Positions 45,945-54,008 of a stretch of DNA of 64,000 nt are shown one piece after another. Position 1 is the stretch's first letter, and every line of letters begins with the position of its first letter. Under the pieces are notes generated by a model. That model saw only the letters and a list, made by a program, of their open reading frames with translations. It was not told the DNA's origin and searched no databases. This DNA is from G965276765 sp965276825 (lineage in GTDB: Bacteria > Actinomycetota > Acidimicrobiia > Acidimicrobiales > Palsa-688). Position numbers and translations under genes: made by a program. Location of the stretch: positions 3,720,001-3,784,000 of the forward strand of contig OZ255630.1 in NCBI GenBank assembly GCA_965276825.1. Direction: 5' to 3'.

Positions 45945-47062
45945 TGGCCGAACGCCTGCCGGAACCGCGCCGTGAACGACGTCTGCTGGTCGGCGACCTG
46001 CTGGCTGAAGGGGGTCAGGAAGGTGTGCTGTGCGCCACCGACCGCGCGGTACAGCGCCTCGAGCGTGTTGGCACAACCGTTCGTCGGGGTGAAGGTGTTG
46101 CTGGCCGCCTCGAAGCCGGCGTCGCAGAGGGCCTGCTGGCCGGGGTTGCTGAACACGTAGTCGAGGAACAACTTGGCTGAGTCCGGGCTGGCAGCACCGG
46201 CGGTGATCCCGATGCCGCGGGGGATCAGCGGGGTGAAGTCGGTCGTGTACTCCCACCCGAGCAGCTTCCCTGTCGTGTTGGGGTTGGCTTCGATCGGTCC
46301 CCGGGCCAGTCCGGACTCGAACACCGCCACGGCGAAGGCGCCCTGGGCCACGTCCTGGCCGAGCACGTCACCGTCTCCTGGCGTCTTGGCCGTCTTGCCC
46401 AGAGCCTGGAGGGCGGCCCAACCCTTCTGGTGCGAGTACCCCCAGAAGGCGGTGTAGCCGAAGTTGTTGCTGATCGTGTAGGTCGCCACCTTGTACTTTC
46501 CGGCGATCCCGTCCGCAGCGATCTGGGCGATGGTCTTGGGCGGCGCCTGGCCCTTCAGCTTCAACTTGTTGTAGATGGTGATGGCCGGGTCCGCCGAGAA
46601 GACGTACAACCCCCGGCCCTGGTTCACGAAGCTCGGGTAATTGGCCATGCCGTTCGGTGTGAACGACTGGAGGTCGCCCTGCTTGACCGCACCCACCCAC
46701 AACCCGGGCGCGCTGGCGATGAGGATGTCCGCTGTGCGAGTCCCGGTGGCGTGCTCCGCCGCGTACTTCGAGAACACGACCGGATCCTCGTCGTCGGTGA
46801 TGCTCACGTGGATCCACGGGTAGGCGTTCTCGAACGCCTTGGTCACCGCTTGCGACTGGGACAGCAGGGCGTTGCTGTAGATCACCAGGCCCTTCTCGTG
46901 CTTGGACCCGGCCACCAGGGCCGACATGCTCAGCGGCTTGGCCGCCGCCGCCGCAGTCGTCGGCGCGCTCGACGTGCCCGAGCTCCCGCACGCCGCGAGC
47001 ACCGTCGCCGCCAGCCCGGCGCCGACACCGGCCCGAAGCCACTTGGTGAGACCTTCCGACAT
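45941..47062 (-). CDS. ABC substrate-binding lipoprotein, iron(III)-type family 1
   Basis: A 373-residue lipoprotein. The signal AGVGAGLAATVLAACGSSG has a clear lipobox. The mature protein resembles FbpA/AfuA-like binding proteins: GLVIYSNALLSQSQAVTKAFENAYPWIHV at the start, and DSAKLFLDYVFSNPGQQAL towards the end. The Tyr pair that binds iron in true FbpA proteins is not obvious to me, so a non-iron ligand is plausible. It is the first gene of the operon that ends with DUF4387 and is divergent from a GntR regulator. Confidence 0.87.
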   Translation of the reverse strand: MSEGLTKWLRAGVGAGLAATVLAACGSSGTSSAPTTAAAAAKPLSMSALVAGSKHEKGLVIYSNALLSQSQAVTKAFENAYPWIHVSITDDEDPVVFSKYAAEHATGTRTADILIASAPGLWVGAVKQGDLQSFTPNGMANYPSFVNQGRGLYVFSADPAITIYNKLKLKGQAPPKTIAQIAADGIAGKYKVATYTISNNFGYTAFWGYSHQKGWAALQALGKTAKTPGDGDVLGQDVAQGAFAVAVFESGLARGPIEANPNTTGKLLGWEYTTDFTPLIPRGIGITAGAASPDSAKLFLDYVFSNPGQQALCDAGFEAASNTFTPTNGCANTLEALYRAVGGAQHTFLTPFSQQVADQQTSFTARFRQAFGQ

Positions 47063-47096
47063 GGTTTACCCCCTGGTCCAATGCTATTGCAAGTTG

Positions 47097-47125
47097 ACTA
47101 TGTCATGCAGGGATCTTTCTGTCAA
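47097..47125 (-). promoter_or_regulatory. Promoter of the AtuA-linked ABC operon
   Basis: On the minus strand TTGACA lies at 47125-47120, a 17-base spacer follows, and CATAGT is at 47102-47097. The ATG at 47062 is preceded by AGGGGG. A second TTGAC at 47094-47098 on the plus strand faces it, forming an inverted repeat that could place the divergent GntR promoter in the same region. Confidence 0.62.
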
Positions 47126-47185
47126 GCCATTGCGATACGCTGCAGCAAGAAGCGCCGAGGTGCGCTGTCGCACGAAGGGCAAAGG

Positions 47186-47968
47186 GTGACCTCCAATCTC
47201 CGTCGACCGTTGACCACTGGGCCGTCGCTCGCCGACCAGGCCTACGGCGTCGTGCGGGACTGGATCACCTCCGGTGACCTCGTCCCGTCGGATCGGATCA
47301 CCGAGCGGGGCCTGGCCGAGCGGCTCGGGGTCAGCCCCACCCCGGTCCGTGAGGCCATCTCCCGCCTGCTCCACGAGCGTCTGCTCGTCCGCGTCGACGG
47401 CCGCAACCTTCAGGTCACCGCACCCGACCTGCGCCGACTGCGGGAGATGTCCCTGATCCAGGTGGCGCTGCGCGCCGTCGCCGCTGGCCTCGCCGCCGAG
47501 CTCGCGACCGACGAGGAGATCGCCGAGATCGCCCGCACCCACCAAGCGTCCCTCGATCAGGAGAACGGTGTCGGCGACCACCCGCAGGCGGCTGGCAACC
47601 CAGGCGAGGCGTTCCGCCACGACTTCCACCAACTCATCGTCCGGGCCTCCCACAGCCCGAGCCTGATCGACATGATCGCCACCGCCGAGGCATTCGGACG
47701 GCCCATGCGACTGCGAGGCCAGCAGGCCGACGGGGCCGCCGAGGGGATCCGCCAGGCCGTCGACGAGCACGAGGCCATCGTCGACGCCCTCCAAGCCCGC
47801 GACGCCCAGCGCGCCGAGGCCCTGATGCGCGACCACACCAAGTGGGTCAACGACAGCTACCTCGGCTTCGCCGAACGGCAGCTCGCCCTCGACGTGCCGG
47901 GCCGAGCGCATCTTGGTCCACCCGGACGCCGCCGCGCGGCCGATGAGAGCCCGCCAGGATCCGCCTGA
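47186..47968 (+). CDS. GntR-family regulator (FadR subfamily, FCD domain)
   Basis: A 260-residue protein from GTG 47186. The winged helix reads LADQAYGVVRDWITSGDLVPSDRITERGLAERLGVSPTPVREAISRLLHERLL, followed by an all-helical ligand domain of the FCD type with the metal-site residues visible as H in FRHDFHQLIVRAS and H in DEHEAIVDAL. The long upstream open frame allows an earlier start. FCD regulators respond to organic acids. Divergence from the ABC/AtuA operon makes it the likely local regulator of that operon. Confidence 0.86.
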   Translation: MTSNLRRPLTTGPSLADQAYGVVRDWITSGDLVPSDRITERGLAERLGVSPTPVREAISRLLHERLLVRVDGRNLQVTAPDLRRLREMSLIQVALRAVAAGLAAELATDEEIAEIARTHQASLDQENGVGDHPQAAGNPGEAFRHDFHQLIVRASHSPSLIDMIATAEAFGRPMRLRGQQADGAAEGIRQAVDEHEAIVDALQARDAQRAEALMRDHTKWVNDSYLGFAERQLALDVPGRAHLGPPGRRRAADESPPGSA

Positions 47969-48049
47969 CGCCCGATGTCACGACGAGGGGCGGACCGTAC
48001 CGTCGCAGTCGAGCCGCCTCCCCCCGACCGGTGGCCCGGAGGTCGAAAC

Positions 48050-48694
48050 GTGTCGTTGAGCCAGCTCGCCAACCAGCTCGTGAGCCAGTACGGCTATCTT
48101 GCGGTCGCCACCGGAGTCGGCGTGGAGAGCATCGGCGTGCCCGTCCCCGGCGAGACCACCCTCATCGCCGCAGCCGCCTACGCCGGCAGCACCCACCGGC
48201 TGACTCCGGCGGTGGTCGTCGCGGTGGCCGCCGCGGCCGCCGTCGTCGGGGACAACCTCGGCTTCGGCCTGGCCCGCTGGCGAGGTCCGGACCTGCTCCG
48301 GTGGATCGGCAGCCGCAGCGTCCGGGCCGACCGCGCCCTCAAGGCGGCCCGCGACGGGTTCGACCGGCATCCGAGCAGCGTCATCGTCGGGGGACGCTTC
48401 GTCTCGGTGGTGCGCACCTACACCGCTTTCCTGGCCGGCACCGGGACCATGCGCTGGCGCCGATTCGCCGCGCTCAACCTGCTGGCATCATTGGCATGGG
48501 CGGCGCTCATCGGGTTTGGCTCCGCCGCAGTCGGCTCCGCCTTCGGTCTCGTCGCCGGCTACGGCACGCTCGCTGCGGTCGCGGCCGCCGTCAGCCTCCT
48601 CGGACTACTCGAACACCACCGGACGCGGCGCCCGCCCGCACCCGTCTTCCTCTCCCACCAGGATCCGCTGGAGGAGGTGTCGACCACGCCGTGA
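48050..48694 (+). CDS. DedA-family membrane protein
   Basis: About 214 residues from GTG 48050, which has GGAGG seven bases upstream; ATG 47975 would add a basic 25-residue extension. The family's E-x(n)-PGE motif appears as GVESIGVPVPGETTLIAAAAYAG and the second half has GGRFVSVVRTYTAFLAGTGTMRWRRFAALN, equivalent to the conserved FxRxxxxxxAG..M. DedA proteins help move undecaprenyl phosphate or other lipids across the inner membrane. Four or five hydrophobic segments are seen. Confidence 0.86.
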   Translation: MSLSQLANQLVSQYGYLAVATGVGVESIGVPVPGETTLIAAAAYAGSTHRLTPAVVVAVAAAAAVVGDNLGFGLARWRGPDLLRWIGSRSVRADRALKAARDGFDRHPSSVIVGGRFVSVVRTYTAFLAGTGTMRWRRFAALNLLASLAWAALIGFGSAAVGSAFGLVAGYGTLAAVAAAVSLLGLLEHHRTRRPPAPVFLSHQDPLEEVSTTP

Positions 48695-48777
48695 CCCAGC
48701 TGGCTACTTCTCCAAGCGGAGCGCCACGCCGGAGCGTCGCTGGAAATGCGCCTACCGGACGATGCGGGCCCGTAGGT

Positions 48778-48794
48778 CCGTCCGTAGCATCGAT
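48778..48794 (+). promoter_or_regulatory. Promoter-like repeat P1 upstream of the membrane protein gene
   Basis: CCGTCCGTAGCATCGAT contains a -10-like TAGCAT at 48785-48790 and matches 15 of 17 bases with the repeat at 51429. GACGAT followed by a CGGGC lies upstream in both. A GCCCTC-CCG-GAGGGC hairpin at 48802-48816 sits in the short leader before ATG 48838. Confidence 0.5.
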
Positions 48795-48837
48795 CCTGTC
48801 CGCCCTCCCGGAGGGCCCATCACATCGGAGCACCCAG

Positions 48838-49365
48838 ATGACCTCGTCCGGCGAGCAAGCCTTCCGCAAGTTGCAGTCGATCACCAGGATCGACGGTCGC
48901 CGGGTCACGGACCCGCCCGGCGCCGCGAGGGTCGCGCTCGCAGGCGTCGCGGCGGTCGCGGCGTCCCTGCTCGCCGACGTCCTCCTCGTCCTGGCGGGGA
49001 CGGCGGCGTTCCATCCCCCTGCCTCCTTCGGCCCGTTCTCCTTCCCCACCTACGCGACGTTGACGGTGGTGGGCGTGGTGGGTGCCACCGCCTTCTGGGC
49101 GGGCGCGGTCCGGGTGTCCTCGCAGCCCCGGTGGATCCTGGGCCGCGCCGCGGTGGTCGTGACGGCACTGTTGCTCATCCCCGACGTGCTGCTCCTGCCG
49201 CACGACCCGACGGGGGGAGTCATGACGCTGATGGCCATGCACCTCGCCATCGCCGTCATCACGACCGCCGTGCTCCTGACGGTCGCGCCAGCCGCCGGGC
49301 AGCGGCACCGCCTGCCACCCGCTGGCCGGCGCTCGGAGCACCCGGTCGACGTTCGCGTCAGGTGA
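48838..49365 (+). CDS. Four-helix membrane protein (DUF6069-like)
   Basis: A 175-residue protein from ATG 48838. Four hydrophobic segments are seen: ALAGVAAVAASLLADVLLVLAG, FPTYATLTVVGVVGATAFWAGAV, AAVVVTALLLIPDVLLL and MAMHLAIAVITTAVLLTVA. A hydrophilic 40-residue N-terminus precedes them. It resembles the small DUF6069 actinobacterial membrane proteins, but I am not certain of the family. It has its own promoter-like element, similar to that of the MMPL gene at 51476. Confidence 0.72.
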   Translation: MTSSGEQAFRKLQSITRIDGRRVTDPPGAARVALAGVAAVAASLLADVLLVLAGTAAFHPPASFGPFSFPTYATLTVVGVVGATAFWAGAVRVSSQPRWILGRAAVVVTALLLIPDVLLLPHDPTGGVMTLMAMHLAIAVITTAVLLTVAPAAGQRHRLPPAGRRSEHPVDVRVR

Positions 49366-49388
49366 GGGATCGTTCTCTCGGTCTCCCG

Positions 49389-50678
49389 ATGTCGAGGTCG
49401 GTCCGTGGTCGAGTGCCGAAGGAAAGCCGGCCGGAGGCCGGGCAGCCGGCCGGCGCCATGACCGGCGCCGGTGTGCCCATCTGGCGGGTCGCCGGGCGCG
49501 CCGCGCAACGGGCCTCGGACATCGACGTGGCGCTCGCTGTCGTCGCGTTCGTGGCCCTCCTCGCCGATTCCGCCGTCGGTCACGGCACGGGGCAACTCAC
49601 ACCGGTCGCCTACCTCTTGGCGTTGCTGACCGCGGCGCCGCTGGTGGCACGACGGCGGTTCCCGGTCGGAGTCCTCGCCACCGTCGTGCCGCTCGTGCTC
49701 GTGTGCCTGGCGGTGTTCCACCCCAACCGGGCCGCGGTCGGGGTGGTCATGCTCCTCGTGTTCACCGTCGGGCTCGACGGGCACCGCACCCGCTCCCTGG
49801 TGGTGGGAGCTCTGATGGCGCCCGTCGTCGCCGCCGCGGTGCTCATCACGGGCCGGCACGGCACCGTGGTCGACGTGGTCGCCTACGCATCGCTGGTGCT
49901 CGGCGCGCTGGCTGCCGGGGAGGCGTTGCGGGCCCGTCAGGCGCTCCAGCACGCAATCGCCGAGGAAGCCGCCCGTCAACGGGATGCGGCCGCTCAGCAC
50001 CGCTTCGACCAGGAGCGCCTGGCCTGGGCGCACGAGCTCCACGACGTCGTCGGACATGCGCTGGTGGCGATCAACGTGCGGGCGGCGGCGGCCGCGCACC
50101 TCGAGCGTCAACGCTCCGGGTCCGCCGCGCCGAGCGCACTGGACGAGATCGCCGCCGCGTCTGCCGAGGCGCTGGGCGAGCTGCGGGCCACGCTCGGGAC
50201 GCTCCGCGCCAAGGGCGACGGGCCCGCACCGCTGCACCCGATCCAGGAGCTGGCGGACCTGGCAACCCTGGTCGCCGGCGTGGAGGACGCCGGGCTCACC
50301 GTCGAGCTGCACATGCCCGACATGGCGACGGCGTTGCCCGCCACCATCGGTCACGCCGGCTACCGCATCGTCCAGGAGGGCCTCACCAACGTGCTGCGCC
50401 ACTCGACCGCGAAGCACGTCTCGGTCCGGGTCGGTGTCCAGGCCGGGGCACTGGTGATCCAGGTCGACGACGACGGCCGCCTGCCACCGGGCTCATCGAC
50501 GCCGGGTTCATCGATGCCGGGTTCGTCGACATCGGGTTCGTCGACATCGGGCGGCCACGGCCTGGTGGGCATGCGCGAGCGAGCCGCGGCCCTCGGTGGC
50601 GGTTGTGAGGCCGGTGCCGCGCCAGGCGGCGGATGGCGGATCCGGGCCCGCATCCCGCTCGAGAGACCGACACCGTGA
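49389..50678 (+). CDS. Sensor histidine kinase, NarL/DesK-type (HisKA_3)
   Basis: About 429 residues from ATG 49389; ATG 49458 is also possible. An N-terminal membrane domain with five or so helices is followed by a coiled linker, the HisKA_3 box ELHDVVGHALVAINVRA with H218 and the N-box GHAGYRIVQEGLTNVLRHS. The G1 box VDDDG and G2 box GGHGLVGMRER are separated by an insertion of five-residue repeats (GSSTP-type), encoded by four 15-base units. It overlaps the response regulator gene, its obvious partner. Signal unknown. Confidence 0.9.
   Translation: MSRSVRGRVPKESRPEAGQPAGAMTGAGVPIWRVAGRAAQRASDIDVALAVVAFVALLADSAVGHGTGQLTPVAYLLALLTAAPLVARRRFPVGVLATVVPLVLVCLAVFHPNRAAVGVVMLLVFTVGLDGHRTRSLVVGALMAPVVAAAVLITGRHGTVVDVVAYASLVLGALAAGEALRARQALQHAIAEEAARQRDAAAQHRFDQERLAWAHELHDVVGHALVAINVRAAAAAHLERQRSGSAAPSALDEIAAASAEALGELRATLGTLRAKGDGPAPLHPIQELADLATLVAGVEDAGLTVELHMPDMATALPATIGHAGYRIVQEGLTNVLRHSTAKHVSVRVGVQAGALVIQVDDDGRLPPGSSTPGSSMPGSSTSGSSTSGGHGLVGMRERAAALGGGCEAGAAPGGGWRIRARIPLERPTP
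50490..50549 (+). repeat. Four 15-base tandem repeats in the kinase ATP-lid region
   Basis: Four units of 15 bases, starting ggctcatcgacgccg and ggttcatcgatgccg; the last two units, ggttcgtcgacatcg, are identical. They encode GSSTP, GSSMP, GSSTS, GSSTS between the kinase's G1 and G2 boxes. The unit length keeps the frame whatever the copy number. Confidence 0.9.
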
Positions 50679-51382
50679 TGGGCCCGGTACGCGTGCTCGT
50701 GGTCGACGACCACGCCCTGGTGCGGGCCGGTTTCCGCTCCATCCTGAGCGCAGAGCCCGACATCGACGTGGTGGGCGAGGCGACCAACGGCAGCGACGCG
50801 GTCGATGCTGCCGTCCGGGAGATCCCCGACGTGGTGCTGATGGACATCCGCATGCCCGGGATGGACGGCCTCGAGGCCACCCGGAGGATCACCGCCCAGC
50901 CCCGGCTGCGAGCCACCAAGGTCGTCATCCTGACGACCTTCGATCTCGACGAGTACGTCTTCGGGGCGCTGCGGGCAGGTGCCAGCGGCTTCCTGCTCAA
51001 AGGGGTCGAGCCGCCGGCGCTGATCGACGCCGTTCGCACCGTCGCAGGCGGAGACGCCCTCCTCGAGCCCGGAGCGACCCGCCGGCTCATCGAGGCGTAC
51101 ATCCACGCGGAGGAGACCACGACGTCGGCAACGAGCGCCCTGCCGCCGTCGCTCACGACTCGCGAGCTCGAGATCCTCCGCCTCATCGCCACGGGCCTGA
51201 CCAACACCGAGATCGCCTCCCGGCTCTACATCAGCCCGCTCACCTGCAAGTCCCACGTGTCGCGCATCCTCGCCAAGCTCGACGCTCGGGACCGGACCCA
51301 GCTGGTGGTGCTGGCCTACGAGAGCGGGCTGGTCGTGCCCGGCCAGGCGAGTGGTCCGGGCGGCGTAAGCCCCCAGGACTAG
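50678..51382 (+). CDS. NarL/FixJ-family response regulator
   Basis: A 234-residue regulator from ATG 50678 (or GTG 50675), overlapping the kinase stop. The receiver has the acidic pair DDH near residue 9, the phospho-acceptor D56 in VLMDIRMPGMDG, T in ILTTFD and K in FLLKG. The C-terminal LuxR helix-turn-helix reads LTTRELEILRLIATGLTNTEIASRLYISPLTCKSHVSRILAKLDARDR. Likely targets are the adjacent membrane protein and MMPL genes, which share a promoter-like sequence. Confidence 0.93.
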   Translation: MGPVRVLVVDDHALVRAGFRSILSAEPDIDVVGEATNGSDAVDAAVREIPDVVLMDIRMPGMDGLEATRRITAQPRLRATKVVILTTFDLDEYVFGALRAGASGFLLKGVEPPALIDAVRTVAGGDALLEPGATRRLIEAYIHAEETTTSATSALPPSLTTRELEILRLIATGLTNTEIASRLYISPLTCKSHVSRILAKLDARDRTQLVVLAYESGLVVPGQASGPGGVSPQD

Positions 51383-51428
51383 CGAGCGGTCCGGCAACGC
51401 TCCTGGCGGCCGACGATCGGGCGGATCG

Positions 51429-51445
51429 CCGTCCGTACCGTCGAT
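51429..51445 (+). promoter_or_regulatory. Promoter-like repeat P2 upstream of the MMPL gene
   Basis: CCGTCCGTACCGTCGAT with -10-like TACCGT at 51436-51441, 30 or so bases before the MMPL ATG at 51476. It matches repeat P1 (48778) in 15 of 17 bases, and GACGAT lies 18 bases upstream of the -10. Confidence 0.5.
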
Positions 51446-51475
51446 GACGAGGTCCCCGACCAGCGAGGACCAGTC

Positions 51476-53689
51476 ATGGAGATTCCTTTGCGATCGCTCG
51501 CTCGTTGGTGTGCAGGCCACCGTCTCGCCGTCATCGGCATCTGGATCGGCCTGCTCGTCGCCACCTTCTTCGCCCAGTCCGCGACCGGCAGCCACTACGC
51601 GGCCGGCACCAAGCTCTCCGGCACGCCCAGCGCAGCTGCCGCCAACCTGCTCCAGCGGGCCGCCCCGAGCCAGGCCGGCGACAGTGAGCAGATCGTCTTC
51701 CAGACCAGCGCCGGCACCGTGGACACTCGCGCCGTGCGCACCGGCATCCAAGCGATGCTCCATCGCGTCGAGCACCTGCGCGACGTGGCCAGTGTCACCT
51801 CCCCGTACGGTGCCGCCGGGGCGAAGCAGGTGAGCGCGAACCGGACGATCGCCTTCGCCACGGTCGACTTCACCACCGACGCCAGCAGCATCCACTCCGC
51901 CGAGGCGACCCGACTCGTGAACCTGGCCCGGGCCCCCAACTCTGCGGCCCTGCACGTCGACGTGGTCGGGGCGGTCGCCGCATCGACCAACCCGTCGTCG
52001 TCGACTAGCACCCTGTTCGGCGTGGCCGCAGCGCTGATCGTCCTCCTGCTGGTCTTCGGCTCGCTCCCCGTCGCCCTCCTCCCGTTGATCGGCACCGTCA
52101 TCGCCTTGTTCACCGCGCTCTCGGTCGTCGGCATCGTCTCCAACGGCCTGTCCATGGCGGGCTTCACCGTGCAGCTCTGCGAGCTCATCGGGCTCGGGGT
52201 CGGCATCGACTACTCCCTGTTCCTGCTCACCCGGACCAGGACCGGCCTCCGCCGCGGCCTCAGCGTCCAAGACGCGGTGGCCACGGCGTCCGCCACCGCC
52301 GGGCGCGCCGTCCTCTTCGCCGGCATCACCGTCTGCATCGCCCTCCTCGGCATGCTCGTCGTCGGAGTCAGCGTCCTCTCCGGGGCCGCCATCGCCGCTT
52401 CCATCTCCGTGCTGTTCCCCATGACCGCAGCCCTGACCCTGCTCCCGGCGCTCATCGGGCTCCTCGGCAAGCGCACCATGACCCGACGCCAGCGAGCCGC
52501 CCTCGCCCGCGGCGAGACCGACTTCCCGGAAGCCTCGCGGCGCTGGTCGGCCTGGGCCAGCACCGTCCAGGCCCGGAGGATCGGCTTCGCCGCCGCTGGT
52601 CTGGGGATCATGGTCGTCCTCGGCGCGCCGTTCTTCTCCATGCGCCAGGGCACCGCCGACTACAACGTCGACCCGACCAGCACGACCACGACCACCTACC
52701 GCGCCTACGAGATGCTCGTCGCCGGTTTCGGACCTGGCTTCAGTGGCCCGCTGCAACTCGTGACGCCGATCACGGGTCGAGCTGACGTCGCCGCGTTCGG
52801 CCAGGTGTACGCCGCCGCCGAGCACACCCCCGGCGTGGCGCAGGGAACCAGCCCGCACGTCTTCCCTGCCGGGCCCGGCCATCCCGCCGTCGCCGTCGCC
52901 GAGCTGTACCCGACCACCAGCCCCCAGGCGGCCGCCACGTCGGACCTGATCACCCACCTGCGCGACACCGTGATCCCCGACGCACTGGCCGGCCAGCACA
53001 CCCAGGTCCTCGTCGGCGGCCAGACCGCCCTCGCCGACGACTTCGCCAACCAACTCTCGTCCAAGCTGCCGATCTTTGTCGGGATGATCGTCATCCTGTC
53101 GTTCCTGCTCCTCATGGTCGTGTTCCGCAGCCTGCTCATCCCCGCGACCGCAGCGGTCATGAACCTCCTCTCCGCCGCCGCCGCCTTCGGCGTGGTCGTC
53201 GCCGTGTTCCAGTGGGGATGGCTGTCCAGCCTCGTCGGCGTGACCCACACCGGGCCGGTCAGCCCGCTCGTGCCGATCCTCATGTTCGCCGTCCTCTTCG
53301 GGCTGTCCATGGACTACGAGGTCTTCCTGGTCAGCCGGATCCACGAGGAGTGGCTCGAGCGCCACGACAACTCCGCCGCCGTCAACCTCGGACAGGCCAT
53401 CACCGGGCGGACCATCACCGCCGCCGCCGCCATCATGACCGTCGTGTTCGGCTCGTTCATCTTCACCACCGATCGGACCGTCAAGATGATCGGCCTCGGC
53501 ATGGCCGCCGCCATCCTGATCGACTCGCTCATCATCCGCACCGTCCTCGTCCCAGCCATCATGCACACCCTCGGCCGGGCCAACTGGCAGCTGCCCGCCG
53601 TCCTCGAACGCCGCCTGCCACGTCTCAACCTCGAAGCGGGCGACGACAACGAGCCCGCCGCCGAAGCCAAAGAGCCCAGCCTGGCCTAG
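51476..53689 (+). CDS. MMPL/RND-family membrane transporter
   Basis: A 737-residue MMPL protein with two six-helix bundles. GLGVGIDYSLFLLTRTRTGLRRG near residue 240 and FGLSMDYEVFLVSRIHEEWLERH near residue 610 are the coupling-helix motifs, both with the Asp-Tyr pair. The first helix reads HRLAVIGIWIGLLVATFFAQ. It is similar in size and layout to the protein at 39033, but the two are well diverged. ATG 51476 follows GAGGA. It stands directly downstream of the two-component genes, consistent with an envelope-stress-inducible exporter. Confidence 0.92.
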   Translation: MEIPLRSLARWCAGHRLAVIGIWIGLLVATFFAQSATGSHYAAGTKLSGTPSAAAANLLQRAAPSQAGDSEQIVFQTSAGTVDTRAVRTGIQAMLHRVEHLRDVASVTSPYGAAGAKQVSANRTIAFATVDFTTDASSIHSAEATRLVNLARAPNSAALHVDVVGAVAASTNPSSSTSTLFGVAAALIVLLLVFGSLPVALLPLIGTVIALFTALSVVGIVSNGLSMAGFTVQLCELIGLGVGIDYSLFLLTRTRTGLRRGLSVQDAVATASATAGRAVLFAGITVCIALLGMLVVGVSVLSGAAIAASISVLFPMTAALTLLPALIGLLGKRTMTRRQRAALARGETDFPEASRRWSAWASTVQARRIGFAAAGLGIMVVLGAPFFSMRQGTADYNVDPTSTTTTTYRAYEMLVAGFGPGFSGPLQLVTPITGRADVAAFGQVYAAAEHTPGVAQGTSPHVFPAGPGHPAVAVAELYPTTSPQAAATSDLITHLRDTVIPDALAGQHTQVLVGGQTALADDFANQLSSKLPIFVGMIVILSFLLLMVVFRSLLIPATAAVMNLLSAAAAFGVVVAVFQWGWLSSLVGVTHTGPVSPLVPILMFAVLFGLSMDYEVFLVSRIHEEWLERHDNSAAVNLGQAITGRTITAAAAIMTVVFGSFIFTTDRTVKMIGLGMAAAILIDSLIIRTVLVPAIMHTLGRANWQLPAVLERRLPRLNLEAGDDNEPAAEAKEPSLA

Positions 53690-53699
53690 CACGCACAAC

Positions 53700-53746
53700 C
53701 GCCACCGCCCGGGCGCCGCGATCCCAGTTGCACCCGGGCGGTGGCG
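53700..53746 (+). terminator. Strong hairpin after the MMPL gene
   Basis: CGCCACCGCCCGGG at 53700-53713 pairs perfectly with CCCGGGCGGTGGCG at 53733-53746 around a 19-base loop, starting 11 bases after the stop. No T-run follows, so it would be a GC-rich, non-canonical intrinsic terminator or a 3'-end stabiliser. Confidence 0.65.
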
Positions 53747-53848
53747 CATCGCTATGGCGGTCGTGCCAGCTGCTCAGGCGATCGGGAGGTCGCGCTGGGC
53801 GAGGACGGCGCAGATCGGCTCGATCCCGAAACGGGACGTGTGGTCAGA

Positions 53849-53894
53849 GTAAGGGATCCCCTACTAGTCCCCGGGGTGGCCGCGCTCCTATGGT
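53849..53894 (+). promoter_or_regulatory. Promoter with palindromic box A for the orphan binding protein operon
   Basis: GTAAGGGATCCCCTACTAG at 53849-53867 is followed by TATGGT at 53889-53894, 40 bases from box start. The leader to ATG 54009 is about 108 bases, longer than at the other four boxes, and contains a short ATG open frame (15 codons from 53890). The rest of the 319-base gap between the MMPL gene and 54009 holds only the hairpin at 53700. Confidence 0.7.
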
Positions 53895-54008
53895 CACGGT
53901 GACACGGCGCCGTAGTCAGCCGCTCGAGGTGGGGTGAAGGGCTGATCGCAGTGGTGTTGCTCGAAGCGCGCCCGTTGGGCGGGCCCGACGGTAGGGAAGG
54001 CAGGAGGC

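Noticed and set aside
50360..53749. Very long minus-strand open frame (over 1100 codons) opposite the kinase, regulator and MMPL genes
   Set aside because: It is the antisense shadow of high-GC genes: composition is Gly/Asp/Glu/Arg-rich without any domain motif, and the plus-strand genes are complete and well recognised.
53890..53937. 15-codon open frame in the leader of the 54009 gene as a regulatory leader peptide
   Set aside because: Its ATG overlaps the proposed -10 element, so it would not be on the transcript from that promoter.
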